From NCBI RefSeq assembly GCF_017795885.1, contig NZ_CP059297.1, positions 620,001 through 684,000 on the forward strand: 64,000 nucleotides of DNA, read 5' to 3'. The notes beneath the pieces were generated by a model. It saw nothing but the letters and a program-made list of their open reading frames with translations, was not told where the DNA came from and searched no databases. Each line of letters starts with the position of its first letter. Position 1 is the first letter of the stretch. The position numbers and the translations under genes are program-made. Of this stretch, positions 26,866 through 34,842 are shown one piece after another. This DNA comes from Brevundimonas sp. AJA228-03 (GTDB lineage: Bacteria; Pseudomonadota; Alphaproteobacteria; Caulobacterales; Caulobacteraceae).

Positions 26866-29058
26866 ATGCGTATCCAAACCTTGATGGCGGTCACGGCCCT
26901 GATGGTCTTTGCCGCGCCCGCGCCCGCCCTGGCCCAGACGCCCCCGCCCCACCTCCCGGCCGATCTGTCGCCCGCGGGCGTCCGCGCCGCCGACGATCAT
27001 CTGGCGCTGGAGGCGGTCGAGGGGACCGAGGCCATGGCCTTCGTCCGGGCCGAGAACGAACGGTCGCTCGCCGCCCTGACCGGCGATCCGCGCTACGAGA
27101 CCTTCCGCCAGCAGGCCTTCGACATCCTGTCCTCCACCGCCCGCATCCCGACTCCGGCCTTCCTCGGCGACGGTATCGGCAATTTCTGGCAGGATGCGAC
27201 CAATCCCAAGGGCCTGTGGCGGCGCACGACGCTGGACAGCTATCGCAGCGCGACCCCGATGTGGGAGACCCTTATCGATATCGATGCCCTGTCCCGCGCC
27301 GAGGGCCGGGACTGGGTCTGGAAGGGCGCGAACTGCCTGGCTCCGGACGAGACTCGCTGCCTGGTTTCCCTGTCGGAGGGCGGCAAGGATGCGGTCGTGG
27401 TGCGCGAGTTCGACACCACCACCAGGGCCTTCGTCCCGGCTCAGGGCCGGGATGGGGGCTTCGTCCTGCCCGAAGGCAAGCACCGGCTCAGCTGGCTGGA
27501 TCGCGACACCCTGCTGGTCGCCACCGACTTCGGGCCGGGAACCCTGACCGAGAGTGGCTATCCCTATATCGTCAAATCCCTGTCGCGCGGCCGGACGCTG
27601 GCCCAGGCGACCGAGGTCTATCGCGGCGAACAGGGCGACGGCGGCTATGGCGTCAGTCCGGCCGTCTATCGCGACAAGGATGGCGTGGTCGAGGCCGTCC
27701 TGTTCAGTCGGCCGCTGGACACCTTCCGCGCCCAGACTTGGCAATGGGTCGACGGGCGCGCCGTACGGCTGAACCTGCCCGAGCGGGTCGCCGTCCAGGG
27801 CACGATGGGGACGCAGCTGATCGTCTCGCTCGAGGAACCCTGGGTCATCCCCGGCGGCACCCTGCCCGCAGGCGATCTGGTTGCGGCCAGCCTGACGACG
27901 CTGCAACAGCCGGAGATCGTCCGCAGCGACAACGACCCGCAGGTGATCTTCCACCCCGGCACGCGCCAGTCCCTGCAGGACACGACCGTGATGTCGGACC
28001 GGATCGTGTCGGTCGTATCCGACAACGTCGTCGGCACGCTCAAGGTCTTCACGCCCGACACGACGGACCCCACCCACATCCGCTGGCACGCGACCGGGAT
28101 CGACGTTCCGGCCAACAGCGCCGTGGCGCTGGGAGACGCCTCCCGCTCGCGGGGCGCGGTGTTCGTGTCGAGCCAGGGCTTCCTGACCCCGCCAACGCTG
28201 AGCCTCGCCGACGTGGCGACCGGCGAATTGGGCCAGGTCAGGCAGGCCCCGGCCCAGTTCGACGCCACGACCCATGGGGTCGAACAGTTCGAGGTCGCCT
28301 CCACCGACGGCACGATGATCCCCTATTTCGTCGTCCGTCCGGTCAACGCCCCGCGCGACGGATCGACGCCGACGGTCCTGTTCGGTTACGGCGGTTTCCA
28401 GATCGCCTTCCCGCCCGCCTACAAGCCCGAGCTGGGCAAGCTGTGGCTGGAGAACGGCGGGGCCTATGTCGTGGCCAACATCCGGGGCGGGGGCGAGTTC
28501 GGTCCGGCCTGGCACCAGGCGGCCCTGCGGGAGAACCGCCAGTTGGCCTTCGACGACTTCGCCGCCGTGGCCCGCGACCTGCAGACGCGCGGCATCGCCT
28601 CTGCCCGGCACCTGGGCATCTACGGCCGGTCGAACGGCGGCGTCCTGACGTCCGTGTCGATCACCCAGCACCCGGACCTGTTCAACGCAGCTGTGATCGA
28701 GAGCCCTCTGATCGACATGCTGCGCTATCCGGACCTGCCGGCCGGGGCGTCCTGGATCGGCGAATACGGCGACCCGCGCATCCCCGGCGACGCCGCCTTC
28801 ATCGCCCGCTATTCCGCCTATCAGCAGCTGCGGCCCGAGACGGACTATCCGCGCGTCTACATCACCACCAACACCCGCGACGACCGCGTCCATCCGGGCC
28901 ATGCGAGGAAGTTCGCGGCCCGGCTGGGCGATCAGGGCCACGATCACCTGTATTACGAGGAGACCTCGGGCGGCCACTCCAACGACGCCGACCCGGTCGC
29001 CAATGCCCGGCGGTGGGCCCGCCACTATGTCTATCTGAGCCAGCAACTGATGGACTGA
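26866..29058 (+). CDS. S9A prolyl oligopeptidase family, tandem copy 2
   Basis: A 730-residue paralog of the gene before it, with a signal peptide (MRIQTLMAVTALMVFAAPAPALAQ). Large blocks are shared with copy 1 (NFWQDA, KGLWRRTTLDSYR, FVPAQGRDGGF, DGTMIPYFVV). The catalytic serine is in YGRSNGG rather than GGSQGG, with Asp672/673 in RDDRVHPGH and His704 in SGGHSND. The opening family motif is altered (DDHLALEAVEGTEAM, lacking the WLE-tryptophans of copy 1), which may change substrate access. The Shine-Dalgarno GGAG overlaps the end of the upstream repeat element. Confidence 0.92.
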   Translation: MRIQTLMAVTALMVFAAPAPALAQTPPPHLPADLSPAGVRAADDHLALEAVEGTEAMAFVRAENERSLAALTGDPRYETFRQQAFDILSSTARIPTPAFLGDGIGNFWQDATNPKGLWRRTTLDSYRSATPMWETLIDIDALSRAEGRDWVWKGANCLAPDETRCLVSLSEGGKDAVVVREFDTTTRAFVPAQGRDGGFVLPEGKHRLSWLDRDTLLVATDFGPGTLTESGYPYIVKSLSRGRTLAQATEVYRGEQGDGGYGVSPAVYRDKDGVVEAVLFSRPLDTFRAQTWQWVDGRAVRLNLPERVAVQGTMGTQLIVSLEEPWVIPGGTLPAGDLVAASLTTLQQPEIVRSDNDPQVIFHPGTRQSLQDTTVMSDRIVSVVSDNVVGTLKVFTPDTTDPTHIRWHATGIDVPANSAVALGDASRSRGAVFVSSQGFLTPPTLSLADVATGELGQVRQAPAQFDATTHGVEQFEVASTDGTMIPYFVVRPVNAPRDGSTPTVLFGYGGFQIAFPPAYKPELGKLWLENGGAYVVANIRGGGEFGPAWHQAALRENRQLAFDDFAAVARDLQTRGIASARHLGIYGRSNGGVLTSVSITQHPDLFNAAVIESPLIDMLRYPDLPAGASWIGEYGDPRIPGDAAFIARYSAYQQLRPETDYPRVYITTNTRDDRVHPGHARKFAARLGDQGHDHLYYEETSGGHSNDADPVANARRWARHYVYLSQQLMD

Positions 29059-29149
29059 GTTTGATCCTCCCCCGTCGCGCGGTGCACGAGGACGGGTTCA
29101 CACGATTATGAGGCGCGGTCCCGGATGCTTCCGGTTAGGACTTCGCCCC

Positions 29150-29902
29150 ATGAACGCACGGGGCTTCATCATCGCAGCGGTCGCCGCCCTGATCTGTGGG
29201 GGCGCGGTCGAGTCGGCTGCCCGGCCGGCCGCTCCACACCCTGCGGTCCGCAATGTCCGCACGGCCGAGCCGGTGGTGGTCGAGCTGTTCACCGCCCAGG
29301 GCTGTTCCGGCTGCACCGGGGCCAACCGCGTGGTGGAGACGCTGGCGGAGACGCCCGGCGTGATCGCCCTGACCTGGTCGGTCGACTACTGGGACTATCT
29401 GGGCTGGGCCGACACCTTCGCCCGGCCGGAGTTCGCCCAGCGCCAGCGGGCCTATCAGTCGGCCCTGCGGCTGCGTGGCGTCTATACGCCCCAGGTCGTG
29501 ATCGACGGCCGTCGTCAGGTCTCCGGCGTCGATGCCGACGCCGTTCAGGACGCGGTCGACGAGGAGGCCACCCGCCGCATCTTCCCGCCCGAGGTCCAGT
29601 TTCGCGAAGGCGGCGAGGCGGTCGGCATCGGCAGCGGACGGGTACCGGCCGGCGGTGCCGACGTCTGGGCCATCACCTATCGGCCCGGCCGCCAGGACGT
29701 CAGCGTCTCCGGCGGCGACAACCGGGGCCAGGTCATCGGCTCGGTCAATGTGGTCCGCAGCCTGACCCGGCTGGGGGCTTGGCGCGGCCAGCCGATCCTT
29801 CTGACCCTGCCGACTCTCGCCGACGCCCAGGACCGGACCGTGGTCCTGGTGCAGGCGCGCGCAGATCGTCGCATCCTGACGGCGGCGCTGCGTCAGGACT
29901 GA
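29150..29902 (+). CDS. DUF1223 secreted thioredoxin-fold protein
   Basis: A 250-residue protein with a signal peptide (MNARGFIIAAVAALICGGAVESAA) and a DUF1223 domain. VVELFTAQGCSGCTGANRVVETLA carries a Cys52-Ser-Gly-Cys55 redox-type motif and RGVYTPQVVIDGRRQVSG the following cis-proline region, as in thioredoxin folds. Periplasmic location inferred; the family's function is unknown. The ATG at 29150 has AGGA upstream and opens the signal peptide; an ATG at 29108 is in frame. It converges on the methyltransferase gene. Confidence 0.88.
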   Translation: MNARGFIIAAVAALICGGAVESAARPAAPHPAVRNVRTAEPVVVELFTAQGCSGCTGANRVVETLAETPGVIALTWSVDYWDYLGWADTFARPEFAQRQRAYQSALRLRGVYTPQVVIDGRRQVSGVDADAVQDAVDEEATRRIFPPEVQFREGGEAVGIGSGRVPAGGADVWAITYRPGRQDVSVSGGDNRGQVIGSVNVVRSLTRLGAWRGQPILLTLPTLADAQDRTVVLVQARADRRILTAALRQD

Positions 29903-29907
29903 ACCAC

Positions 29908-30786
29908 CTATGGCTTCCCGCGTCCGTGCTCGACCACGCCCAGGGCGTCGGCGAGCCGGACCCTGGCCGAACCGCGGGGCAGGGGCTTCTGCTGGCCCTC
30001 GTGCGGGGCCCAGCCCGCCAGATTGACGATCTCGAAGGTCGCCGGGATCCGGCCGTCCGGCTCGCCGTATCGCTCTCCGTACAGCGTGGCAGCGCGCGCG
30101 ACGATGCTGCGCGTCAGCGGCCGGGTGGTGCCGGCCAGGACATGGGTCTCGCCCATGGCGCGCAGATCGCGGATCAGGGCGAACAGGTCCGGGTAGCGGA
30201 CCGTCAGACGGTCCACATCGGCGACCGGCAGGGCGAATCCGGCCCGCTGCAACAGGCCGGCGCCGTCGAACCCGTCCGCGAACGGCGAGACGCGCGCCTG
30301 GGCCCCGCCCCGTTCGGCCAGCTCGGCCTCGGTCAGGACGGCGCGAAGCTCCTTCAGGGTGCCCGCGCCCAGAAGGGTGCCGAGGAACAGTCCGTCGGGC
30401 CTCAGCGCGCGCCGGATCTGGCTGAGCGCGCCGGGCAGGTCGTTGGCCCAGTGCAGGGTCATCAGCGACACGATCAAATCGGTCGATGCGTCAGCGAGGT
30501 CCAGCGGTCTGGAGCCCGGATCGGCCGGATCGGCCCGCAGGATCGCCGGCCGGCCGATGCGTCCCGATGCGTCGCTGTCGCCGAGGACTGCCCCGAACAC
30601 GCCCGCCTGGGCCGACAGGTCGACGACGACCGGAAACTGTCGCAAGGTGGCTTCGAGGCTCAGGACCGCATTCTCCGCCGCCCGGCGATGCAGGAAGTCG
30701 GCCCGGGCGAACAGGGGCGCGGATCGGGCCAGACGCAAGGCGCGGCGGGCGGAATCGAAGATGACGGGGGGGCCGGGGGCGGTCAT
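29908..30786 (-). CDS. NDUFAF5-like SAM-dependent methyltransferase
   Basis: A 292-residue class I methyltransferase-fold protein. SLMTLHWANDLPGALSQIRRALRPDGLFLGTLLGAGTLKELR is the strongly conserved core of the BioC-like group that includes the complex I assembly factor NDUFAF5 (an arginine hydroxylase in mitochondria). The glycine-rich SAM loop is degenerate (VVDLSAQAGVFGA), as in that group. Its ATG overlaps the ATG of the divergent comF gene by two bases, so there is no intergenic promoter space. Confidence 0.87.
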   Translation of the reverse strand: MTAPGPPVIFDSARRALRLARSAPLFARADFLHRRAAENAVLSLEATLRQFPVVVDLSAQAGVFGAVLGDSDASGRIGRPAILRADPADPGSRPLDLADASTDLIVSLMTLHWANDLPGALSQIRRALRPDGLFLGTLLGAGTLKELRAVLTEAELAERGGAQARVSPFADGFDGAGLLQRAGFALPVADVDRLTVRYPDLFALIRDLRAMGETHVLAGTTRPLTRSIVARAATLYGERYGEPDGRIPATFEIVNLAGWAPHEGQQKPLPRGSARVRLADALGVVEHGRGKP

Positions 30787-31591
30787 GAACCTTCAGGATG
30801 GGGACTGGAGCGCGCGTTGGGAAGCGGCTCGTGCGCGCGCGGTCCTCGGCATGGCCGCCATCGGTCGGGGGATCGCCGACCTGATCCTGCCCCCCATGGC
30901 CCACGACAGCCGCGAGGCGACCCAGGCCGCAGGCCTGACGGCCGACGCCTGGAGCCGGGTCGTGTTTCTGGAGGACCCGGTCTGCGACGGGTGCGGCGCG
31001 GCGTTCGAATACGACGGCGGCGATTTCGCCTCGGACCGCTGCGCGGCCTGCCTCGCCTCTCCCTACCGGTTTTCGCGCTGCCGGGCGGCCTGCGTCTATG
31101 ACGCGGCGTCGCGCGGCCTGATCCTGCGGTTCAAGCATGGCGACCAGCAGCAGTTCGCGGGCCTCTTCGCCCGCTGGCTGGGTCGCGCCGCCGCCCCGTT
31201 GATCGACCAGGCCGATGCCGTGGTGCCCGTGCCGCTGCATCCCACGCGCCTGCTGGCGCGACGGTTCAACCAGTCGGCCGAGATCGCCCGGCCCCTGGCC
31301 CGGTCGGCGCGGCTGGACTATCTGCCCGACGCCCTGCTGCGCACGACGCGGACGCAATCCCAGGGCGGGCGCAGCGCGCGGGGTCGGCGGCTGAACGTCA
31401 AATCGGCCTTCACCCTGACCGAGGCGGGTGCGCGCCGTGTCCGGGGGCGGCGCATCCTGCTGATCGACGATGTGCTGACGACCGGGGCCACGGCCGAGGC
31501 CTGCGCGAAGGTCCTGCTGGAGGGCGGGGCCCGCGCCGTCGATCTGGCCGTCATCGCAAGGGTGCGAACGGCACGCGAAGTCCCTAAGTAA
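30785..31591 (+). CDS. comF: ComF family protein (double zinc ribbon plus phosphoribosyltransferase)
   Basis: A 268-residue protein. The N-terminal zinc-binding part has CDGC and CAAC pairs (residues about 63-90) and the C-terminal phosphoribosyltransferase domain has VPVPLHPTRLLARRFNQS and the PRPP loop ILLIDDVLTTGATAEAC. ComF proteins take part in DNA uptake or recombination in some bacteria; here the exact role is unknown. The start codon overlaps that of the divergent methyltransferase gene (CATG). It is the first gene of the run comF-grxC-amidase-DUF1178-GNAT. Confidence 0.9.
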   Translation: MNLQDGDWSARWEAARARAVLGMAAIGRGIADLILPPMAHDSREATQAAGLTADAWSRVVFLEDPVCDGCGAAFEYDGGDFASDRCAACLASPYRFSRCRAACVYDAASRGLILRFKHGDQQQFAGLFARWLGRAAAPLIDQADAVVPVPLHPTRLLARRFNQSAEIARPLARSARLDYLPDALLRTTRTQSQGGRSARGRRLNVKSAFTLTEAGARRVRGRRILLIDDVLTTGATAEACAKVLLEGGARAVDLAVIARVRTAREVPK

Positions 31592-31624
31592 GCCGTATAC
31601 CCCTCAGTTTTTCGGAGTTTCGCC

Positions 31625-31882
31625 TTGGCCGACGTCGTCCTCTATACCAAGCCCGGTTGCCCCTATTGCCACGCGGCCATGGCGCTGCTGGACCGCAAGG
31701 GCGCGGCCTATACCGAGATCGTCGCCTCCAGCGATCCGGCCAAAAAGGCCGAGATGGTCGAAAAGGCCGGCGGCAAGGCCACCTTCCCCCAGATTTTCAT
31801 CGACGGAAAACACATCGGCGGGGCCGACGACATGAGCGCCCTGGACCGTCGTGGCGGGCTGGATCCCCTGCTGGCCGCCTGA
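31625..31882 (+). CDS. grxC: Glutaredoxin 3
   Basis: An 85-residue dithiol glutaredoxin with Cys12-Pro-Tyr-Cys15 in KPGCPYCHAA, the cis-proline TFPQIFI and the glutathione-binding GGADD. It reduces disulfides and mixed glutathione disulfides in the cytoplasm. The start codon is TTG, preceded by CGGAG at 8 nt. The TGA overlaps the ATG of the next gene by one base (TGATG), so the two are translationally coupled. Confidence 0.95.
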   Translation: MADVVLYTKPGCPYCHAAMALLDRKGAAYTEIVASSDPAKKAEMVEKAGGKATFPQIFIDGKHIGGADDMSALDRRGGLDPLLAA

Positions 31883-32718
31883 TGTCATCTAGCCTGCCCA
31901 TCGCCCTGATCCAGACGCGGACGCCCGCCACGGCCACCGCGGCCCTGGCGCACGTCGAGCCGCTGATTCGCAAGGCGGCGGCGGAGGGCGCCAGGCTGAT
32001 CCTGACGCCCGAAGGCTCGAACCTGCTGGAACAGCGCCGGGATCGGCGGGTGCTGGCGATCGTCGACGAGGATCAGGACGTGGCCGTGATCGGCCTGCGG
32101 CATCTGGCGGCCGAACTGGGCGTCTGGCTGCTGATCGGCTCGGCCATCGTCCGGTCCGGCCATGCGGGCGACGACCGGGCGGCGAACCGCTCACTGCTGA
32201 TCGATGCCAACGGCTCGATCGTGGCGCGCTACGACAAGCTGCATGTGTTCGACGTCGACCTGGCCAATGGGGAGACCTATCGCGAAAGTGCGTCGATCCG
32301 GCCGGGCGACGGGGCCTGCGTGGCAGGCACGCCCTGGGGCAGACTGGGCCTGACGGTCTGTTACGACGTGCGGTTCCCGCATCTGTTCCGCCAGCTGGCC
32401 AGGGCCGGCGCCGGCATGATCGCCGTGCCCGCCGCCTTCACTGTCCCGACCGGCGAGGCCCACTGGGAGATCCTGCTCCGCGCCCGCGCGATCGAGACCG
32501 GCGCCTTCATCCTGGCCCCGGCCCAGGGCGGCATGCACGAGGACGGTCGCAGGACCTGGGGCCGGTCCATCGTCGTCGGACCGTGGGGCGAGGTGATCGC
32601 CAGGCTGGATCACGACGACCCGGCCGTGCTGCATGCGACGCTCGACCTCGCGGCGGTCGAGGTGGCCCGTGCCTCCGTACCCCAGTTGCGGCACGACCGC
32701 GCGTTCGCAGCCCCATGA
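31882..32718 (+). CDS. Carbon-nitrogen hydrolase, Nit1/deaminated-glutathione amidase type
   Basis: A 278-residue nitrilase-superfamily amidase with the complete triad Glu44 (LTPEGSN), Lys119 (YDKLHVFDVDL) and Cys160 (TVCYDVRFP). YDKLHVFDVDL and the ETYRES region are characteristic of Nit1-type enzymes that repair deaminated glutathione, made when transaminases act on glutathione by mistake. Its place directly after grxC fits a glutathione-related job. The ATG overlaps the grxC stop and its own stop overlaps the next start (ATGA). Confidence 0.88.
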   Translation: MSSSLPIALIQTRTPATATAALAHVEPLIRKAAAEGARLILTPEGSNLLEQRRDRRVLAIVDEDQDVAVIGLRHLAAELGVWLLIGSAIVRSGHAGDDRAANRSLLIDANGSIVARYDKLHVFDVDLANGETYRESASIRPGDGACVAGTPWGRLGLTVCYDVRFPHLFRQLARAGAGMIAVPAAFTVPTGEAHWEILLRARAIETGAFILAPAQGGMHEDGRRTWGRSIVVGPWGEVIARLDHDDPAVLHATLDLAAVEVARASVPQLRHDRAFAAP

Positions 32719-33146
32719 TCCGCTATGCCCTGAGATGTGAGGCCGACCATCCGTTCGAGGCCTGGTTCGGATCGTCCGGCGACTATGACGACCAGGCCGC
32801 CCGGGGGCTGGTCGAATGCCCGTTCTGCGGATCGCGAGACGTATCGAAGCAGATCATGGCCCCCGCCGTCGCCGGAACGCGAAGCGCCGCGCCCGCCGTG
32901 GACATGGCCAGGGTCCAGACCCTGATGATGCAGGCCGCACGCGAGGTGCGCAGCCACGTCGAGGCGAACTTCGACTATGTCGGCGACACCTTTGCCCGCG
33001 AGGCCCGCGCCATTCACGAAGGCAAGTCCGAGAAACGCGAGATCTATGGCGAGGCGACGCCCGCCGAGGTGAAGGCGCTGAAGGCGGACGGCGTGCCCTG
33101 CACTGCGCTGCCGCCCGCGCCGATCGATCCCGCCAAGGTCAACTGA
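32715..33146 (+). CDS. DUF1178 family protein
   Basis: A 143-residue protein. It begins MIRYALRCEADHPFEAWFGSSGDYDDQ and contains VECPFCGSRDVSKQIMAPAV, the zinc-ribbon-like start of DUF1178. The second half is helical (EVRSHVEANFDYVGDTFAREARAIHEG) and ends with the conserved IYGEATPAEV motif. The function is unknown. It overlaps its neighbours by 4 nt (upstream) and 1 nt (downstream), so it belongs to the same operon. Confidence 0.93.
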   Translation: MIRYALRCEADHPFEAWFGSSGDYDDQAARGLVECPFCGSRDVSKQIMAPAVAGTRSAAPAVDMARVQTLMMQAAREVRSHVEANFDYVGDTFAREARAIHEGKSEKREIYGEATPAEVKALKADGVPCTALPPAPIDPAKVN

Positions 33147-33652
33147 TGCAGACCGGCTGGCGGCCGATGCGCGCCGACGATCTGGACCGCGTGGCCGAGA
33201 TCGCCGCGATCGGTTTTCCCGACCATTTCGAGGGCCGGGACTGTTTCGCGAACCGGCTGGCGCTCAGTCCGGCGGGCTGTCTGGTGCTGCAGACGTCGCA
33301 GGGGCTGGAAGGCTATCTGGTCGCCTATCCCTGGCGCGTGGATGCGACCCCGGCCCTGAACACCCTGATCGAGGCGATTCCGGCGGACGCCGGGGTCATG
33401 TATCTGCACGACCTCGCCCTGACTCCGGCGGTCCGGGGTCAGGGCTGGTCGAGACCGGCCGTCCGCGCGGTGGTCGATCGGGCCCGGGCCGGCCGATGGC
33501 CGACCGTCGCCCTGGTCGCCGTCAACGATGCCACCGCGTTCTGGCGCGGTCACGGGTTCGAGGTCCGGGAGGCTCCGGACATGGCGACCCGACTGGCCAG
33601 CTATGGTCCGGACGCCCGCTACATGACCCGGGACGTCGCGCCGACCGTCTAG
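33146..33652 (+). CDS. GNAT family N-acetyltransferase
   Basis: A 168-residue GNAT fold. The acetyl-CoA loop is LHDLALTPAVRGQGWSRPAVRAVV, matching (R/Q)-x-x-G-x-(G/A) with the final glycine changed to Trp-Ser (RGQGWS); AVNDATAFWRGHGFEV is the C-terminal beta-bulge motif. The substrate is unknown. The start codon overlaps the DUF1178 stop (TGATG), and the stop overlaps the converging lipoprotein stop at a CTAG. Confidence 0.88.
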   Translation: MQTGWRPMRADDLDRVAEIAAIGFPDHFEGRDCFANRLALSPAGCLVLQTSQGLEGYLVAYPWRVDATPALNTLIEAIPADAGVMYLHDLALTPAVRGQGWSRPAVRAVVDRARAGRWPTVALVAVNDATAFWRGHGFEVREAPDMATRLASYGPDARYMTRDVAPTV

Positions 33653-33858
33653 CTGCGGGTCCAGCCCTTTTCGGCCATACAGGCGCGGAAGGCGTCTCGA
33701 CCGTCGGTGCGTTCGTCGCACTCGTCGCGCGCGGCGTCGAAGGGCTGGGCATTGTTGCCGTGCCAGGCCATGTCGTCGCTGTCGGCGTCGATCACGGTGA
33801 TGCAGCCCGTGGTCATCGGGGCGGCAGACAGGCTGGCGAGGATCAGAAGGCGTTTCAT
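33649..33858 (-). CDS. Small putative lipoprotein with hairpin leader
   Basis: A 69-residue protein starting MKRLLILASLSAAPMTTGC, a lipoprotein-type signal with Cys19, then a short acidic mature region with two further cysteines (DECDERTD, FRACMAEKGW) that may pair. No family recognised. The start is the ATG at 33858; the leader forms an 8-bp hairpin right against it. The stop codon shares CTAG with the converging GNAT gene. Confidence 0.65.
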   Translation of the reverse strand: MKRLLILASLSAAPMTTGCITVIDADSDDMAWHGNNAQPFDAARDECDERTDGRDAFRACMAEKGWTRS

Positions 33859-33885
33859 GAGAGGCTCCACGGTTTGAAGCCTCTC
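33859..33885 (-). promoter_or_regulatory. 5'-leader hairpin covering the ribosome-binding site
   Basis: On the minus strand GAGAGGCT and AGCCTCTC form a perfect 8-bp stem with an 11-nt loop, ending directly at the ATG. The only Shine-Dalgarno, GGAG, is half in the stem and half in the loop, so folding should limit translation. It could instead be a protein-binding palindrome. Confidence 0.45.
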
Positions 33886-33956
33886 GATGCCACCCGGGCC
33901 TGCCGGAATCCCGTTACGATCCCGTCATGTGGGTGAATTCGCGGTAAGGTGACGCT

Positions 33957-34772
33957 TCAGTCCCGGGTCGCGACCATCATGAAGTTGACGTCGGCATCCG
34001 CGCTTTCGCCCCAGCGGTCGGTCAGCGGGTTGTAGACCAGGCCGGACGGCCCGGTGACGGTCAGGGGTTCGGCCGACAGCATCCTCCGGATCTCGTCGGG
34101 CCTGGGGAACTGTCGCCAGTCGTGGGTCCCCGCCGGCACCCAGCGCAGGATGTATTCCGCCGCGATCTTGCCCAGGGCCAGGGACTTCAGCGTCCGGTTC
34201 AGGCTGGCCACGATCATGATGCCGCCGGGGGCCACCCGCCGCGAACAGGCGCGCAGGAAGCTTTCGGGATCGGCGACGTGTTCGATGATCTCCAGCACCA
34301 GAACGACGTCGAACGGACCCGCCCCCTCGGCCTCGATCTGTTCGACGGTGGCGGCGCGATAGGCGATGTCCAGCCCCTGTTCGTCCGCATGGGTCCGGGC
34401 GGTGCCGATGTTCTCGGACGAGGCGTCGATCGCCGTGACGGTGAACCCCAGCCGCCGCATCGGCTCGGCGATCAGCCCGCCGCCGCAACCGATGTCGATC
34501 AGGCTCAGTCCCGCGAAGGCCTCCCGTCTGGCCGGATCGCGGTGAAAACGCTCCGCGACCCGATCGCGGATGAAGGCCAGCCGGGCCGGATTGAACCTGT
34601 GCAGGGGCGCGAACGGCCCGCGCGCATCCCACCATTCCGCCGCCTGGGCCGAAAAGCGCGCGACGTCGGCCGGGTCGATGCTGGCCCCCTCGGCGCGATC
34701 CGTGGCGATATCGGCAAAGTCTTGCCCCGTTTGGGGTTTGCGCCCGGACAAGGGGTCGTTAGAAGCGGCCAT
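33957..34772 (-). CDS. ubiG: Ubiquinone biosynthesis O-methyltransferase
   Basis: A 271-residue SAM-dependent enzyme that carries out the two O-methylations of the ubiquinone ring. [35 protein letters not shown] is the family N-terminal block; [19 protein letters not shown] binds [16 protein letters not shown] and [28 protein letters not shown] are UbiG-specific, the last being its membrane-binding region. The start is the ATG at 34772. It is divergent from lysC across a short palindromic gap. Confidence 0.96.
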   Translation of the reverse strand: MAASNDPLSGRKPQTGQDFADIATDRAEGASIDPADVARFSAQAAEWWDARGPFAPLHRFNPARLAFIRDRVAERFHRDPARREAFAGLSLIDIGCGGGLIAEPMRRLGFTVTAIDASSENIGTARTHADEQGLDIAYRAATVEQIEAEGAGPFDVVLVLEIIEHVADPESFLRACSRRVAPGGIMIVASLNRTLKSLALGKIAAEYILRWVPAGTHDWRQFPRPDEIRRMLSAEPLTVTGPSGLVYNPLTDRWGESADADVNFMMVATRD

Positions 34773-34799
34773 GGCGCAAGGGTGAACCCCTTTTGCGCC
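34773..34799. promoter_or_regulatory. Palindrome in the ubiG/lysC divergent gap
   Basis: GGCGCAA (34773-34779) and TTGCGCC (34793-34799) are perfect inverted arms; inside, GGG...CCC extends the pairing with a small bulge. It touches the ubiG start codon and lies 5-44 bp before the possible lysC starts, so it could be an operator or an RNA hairpin. Confidence 0.4.
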
Positions 34800-34842
34800 C
34801 GCCATGCAAGACGGGGATTTCCGCCACGATGACGCGGACACG

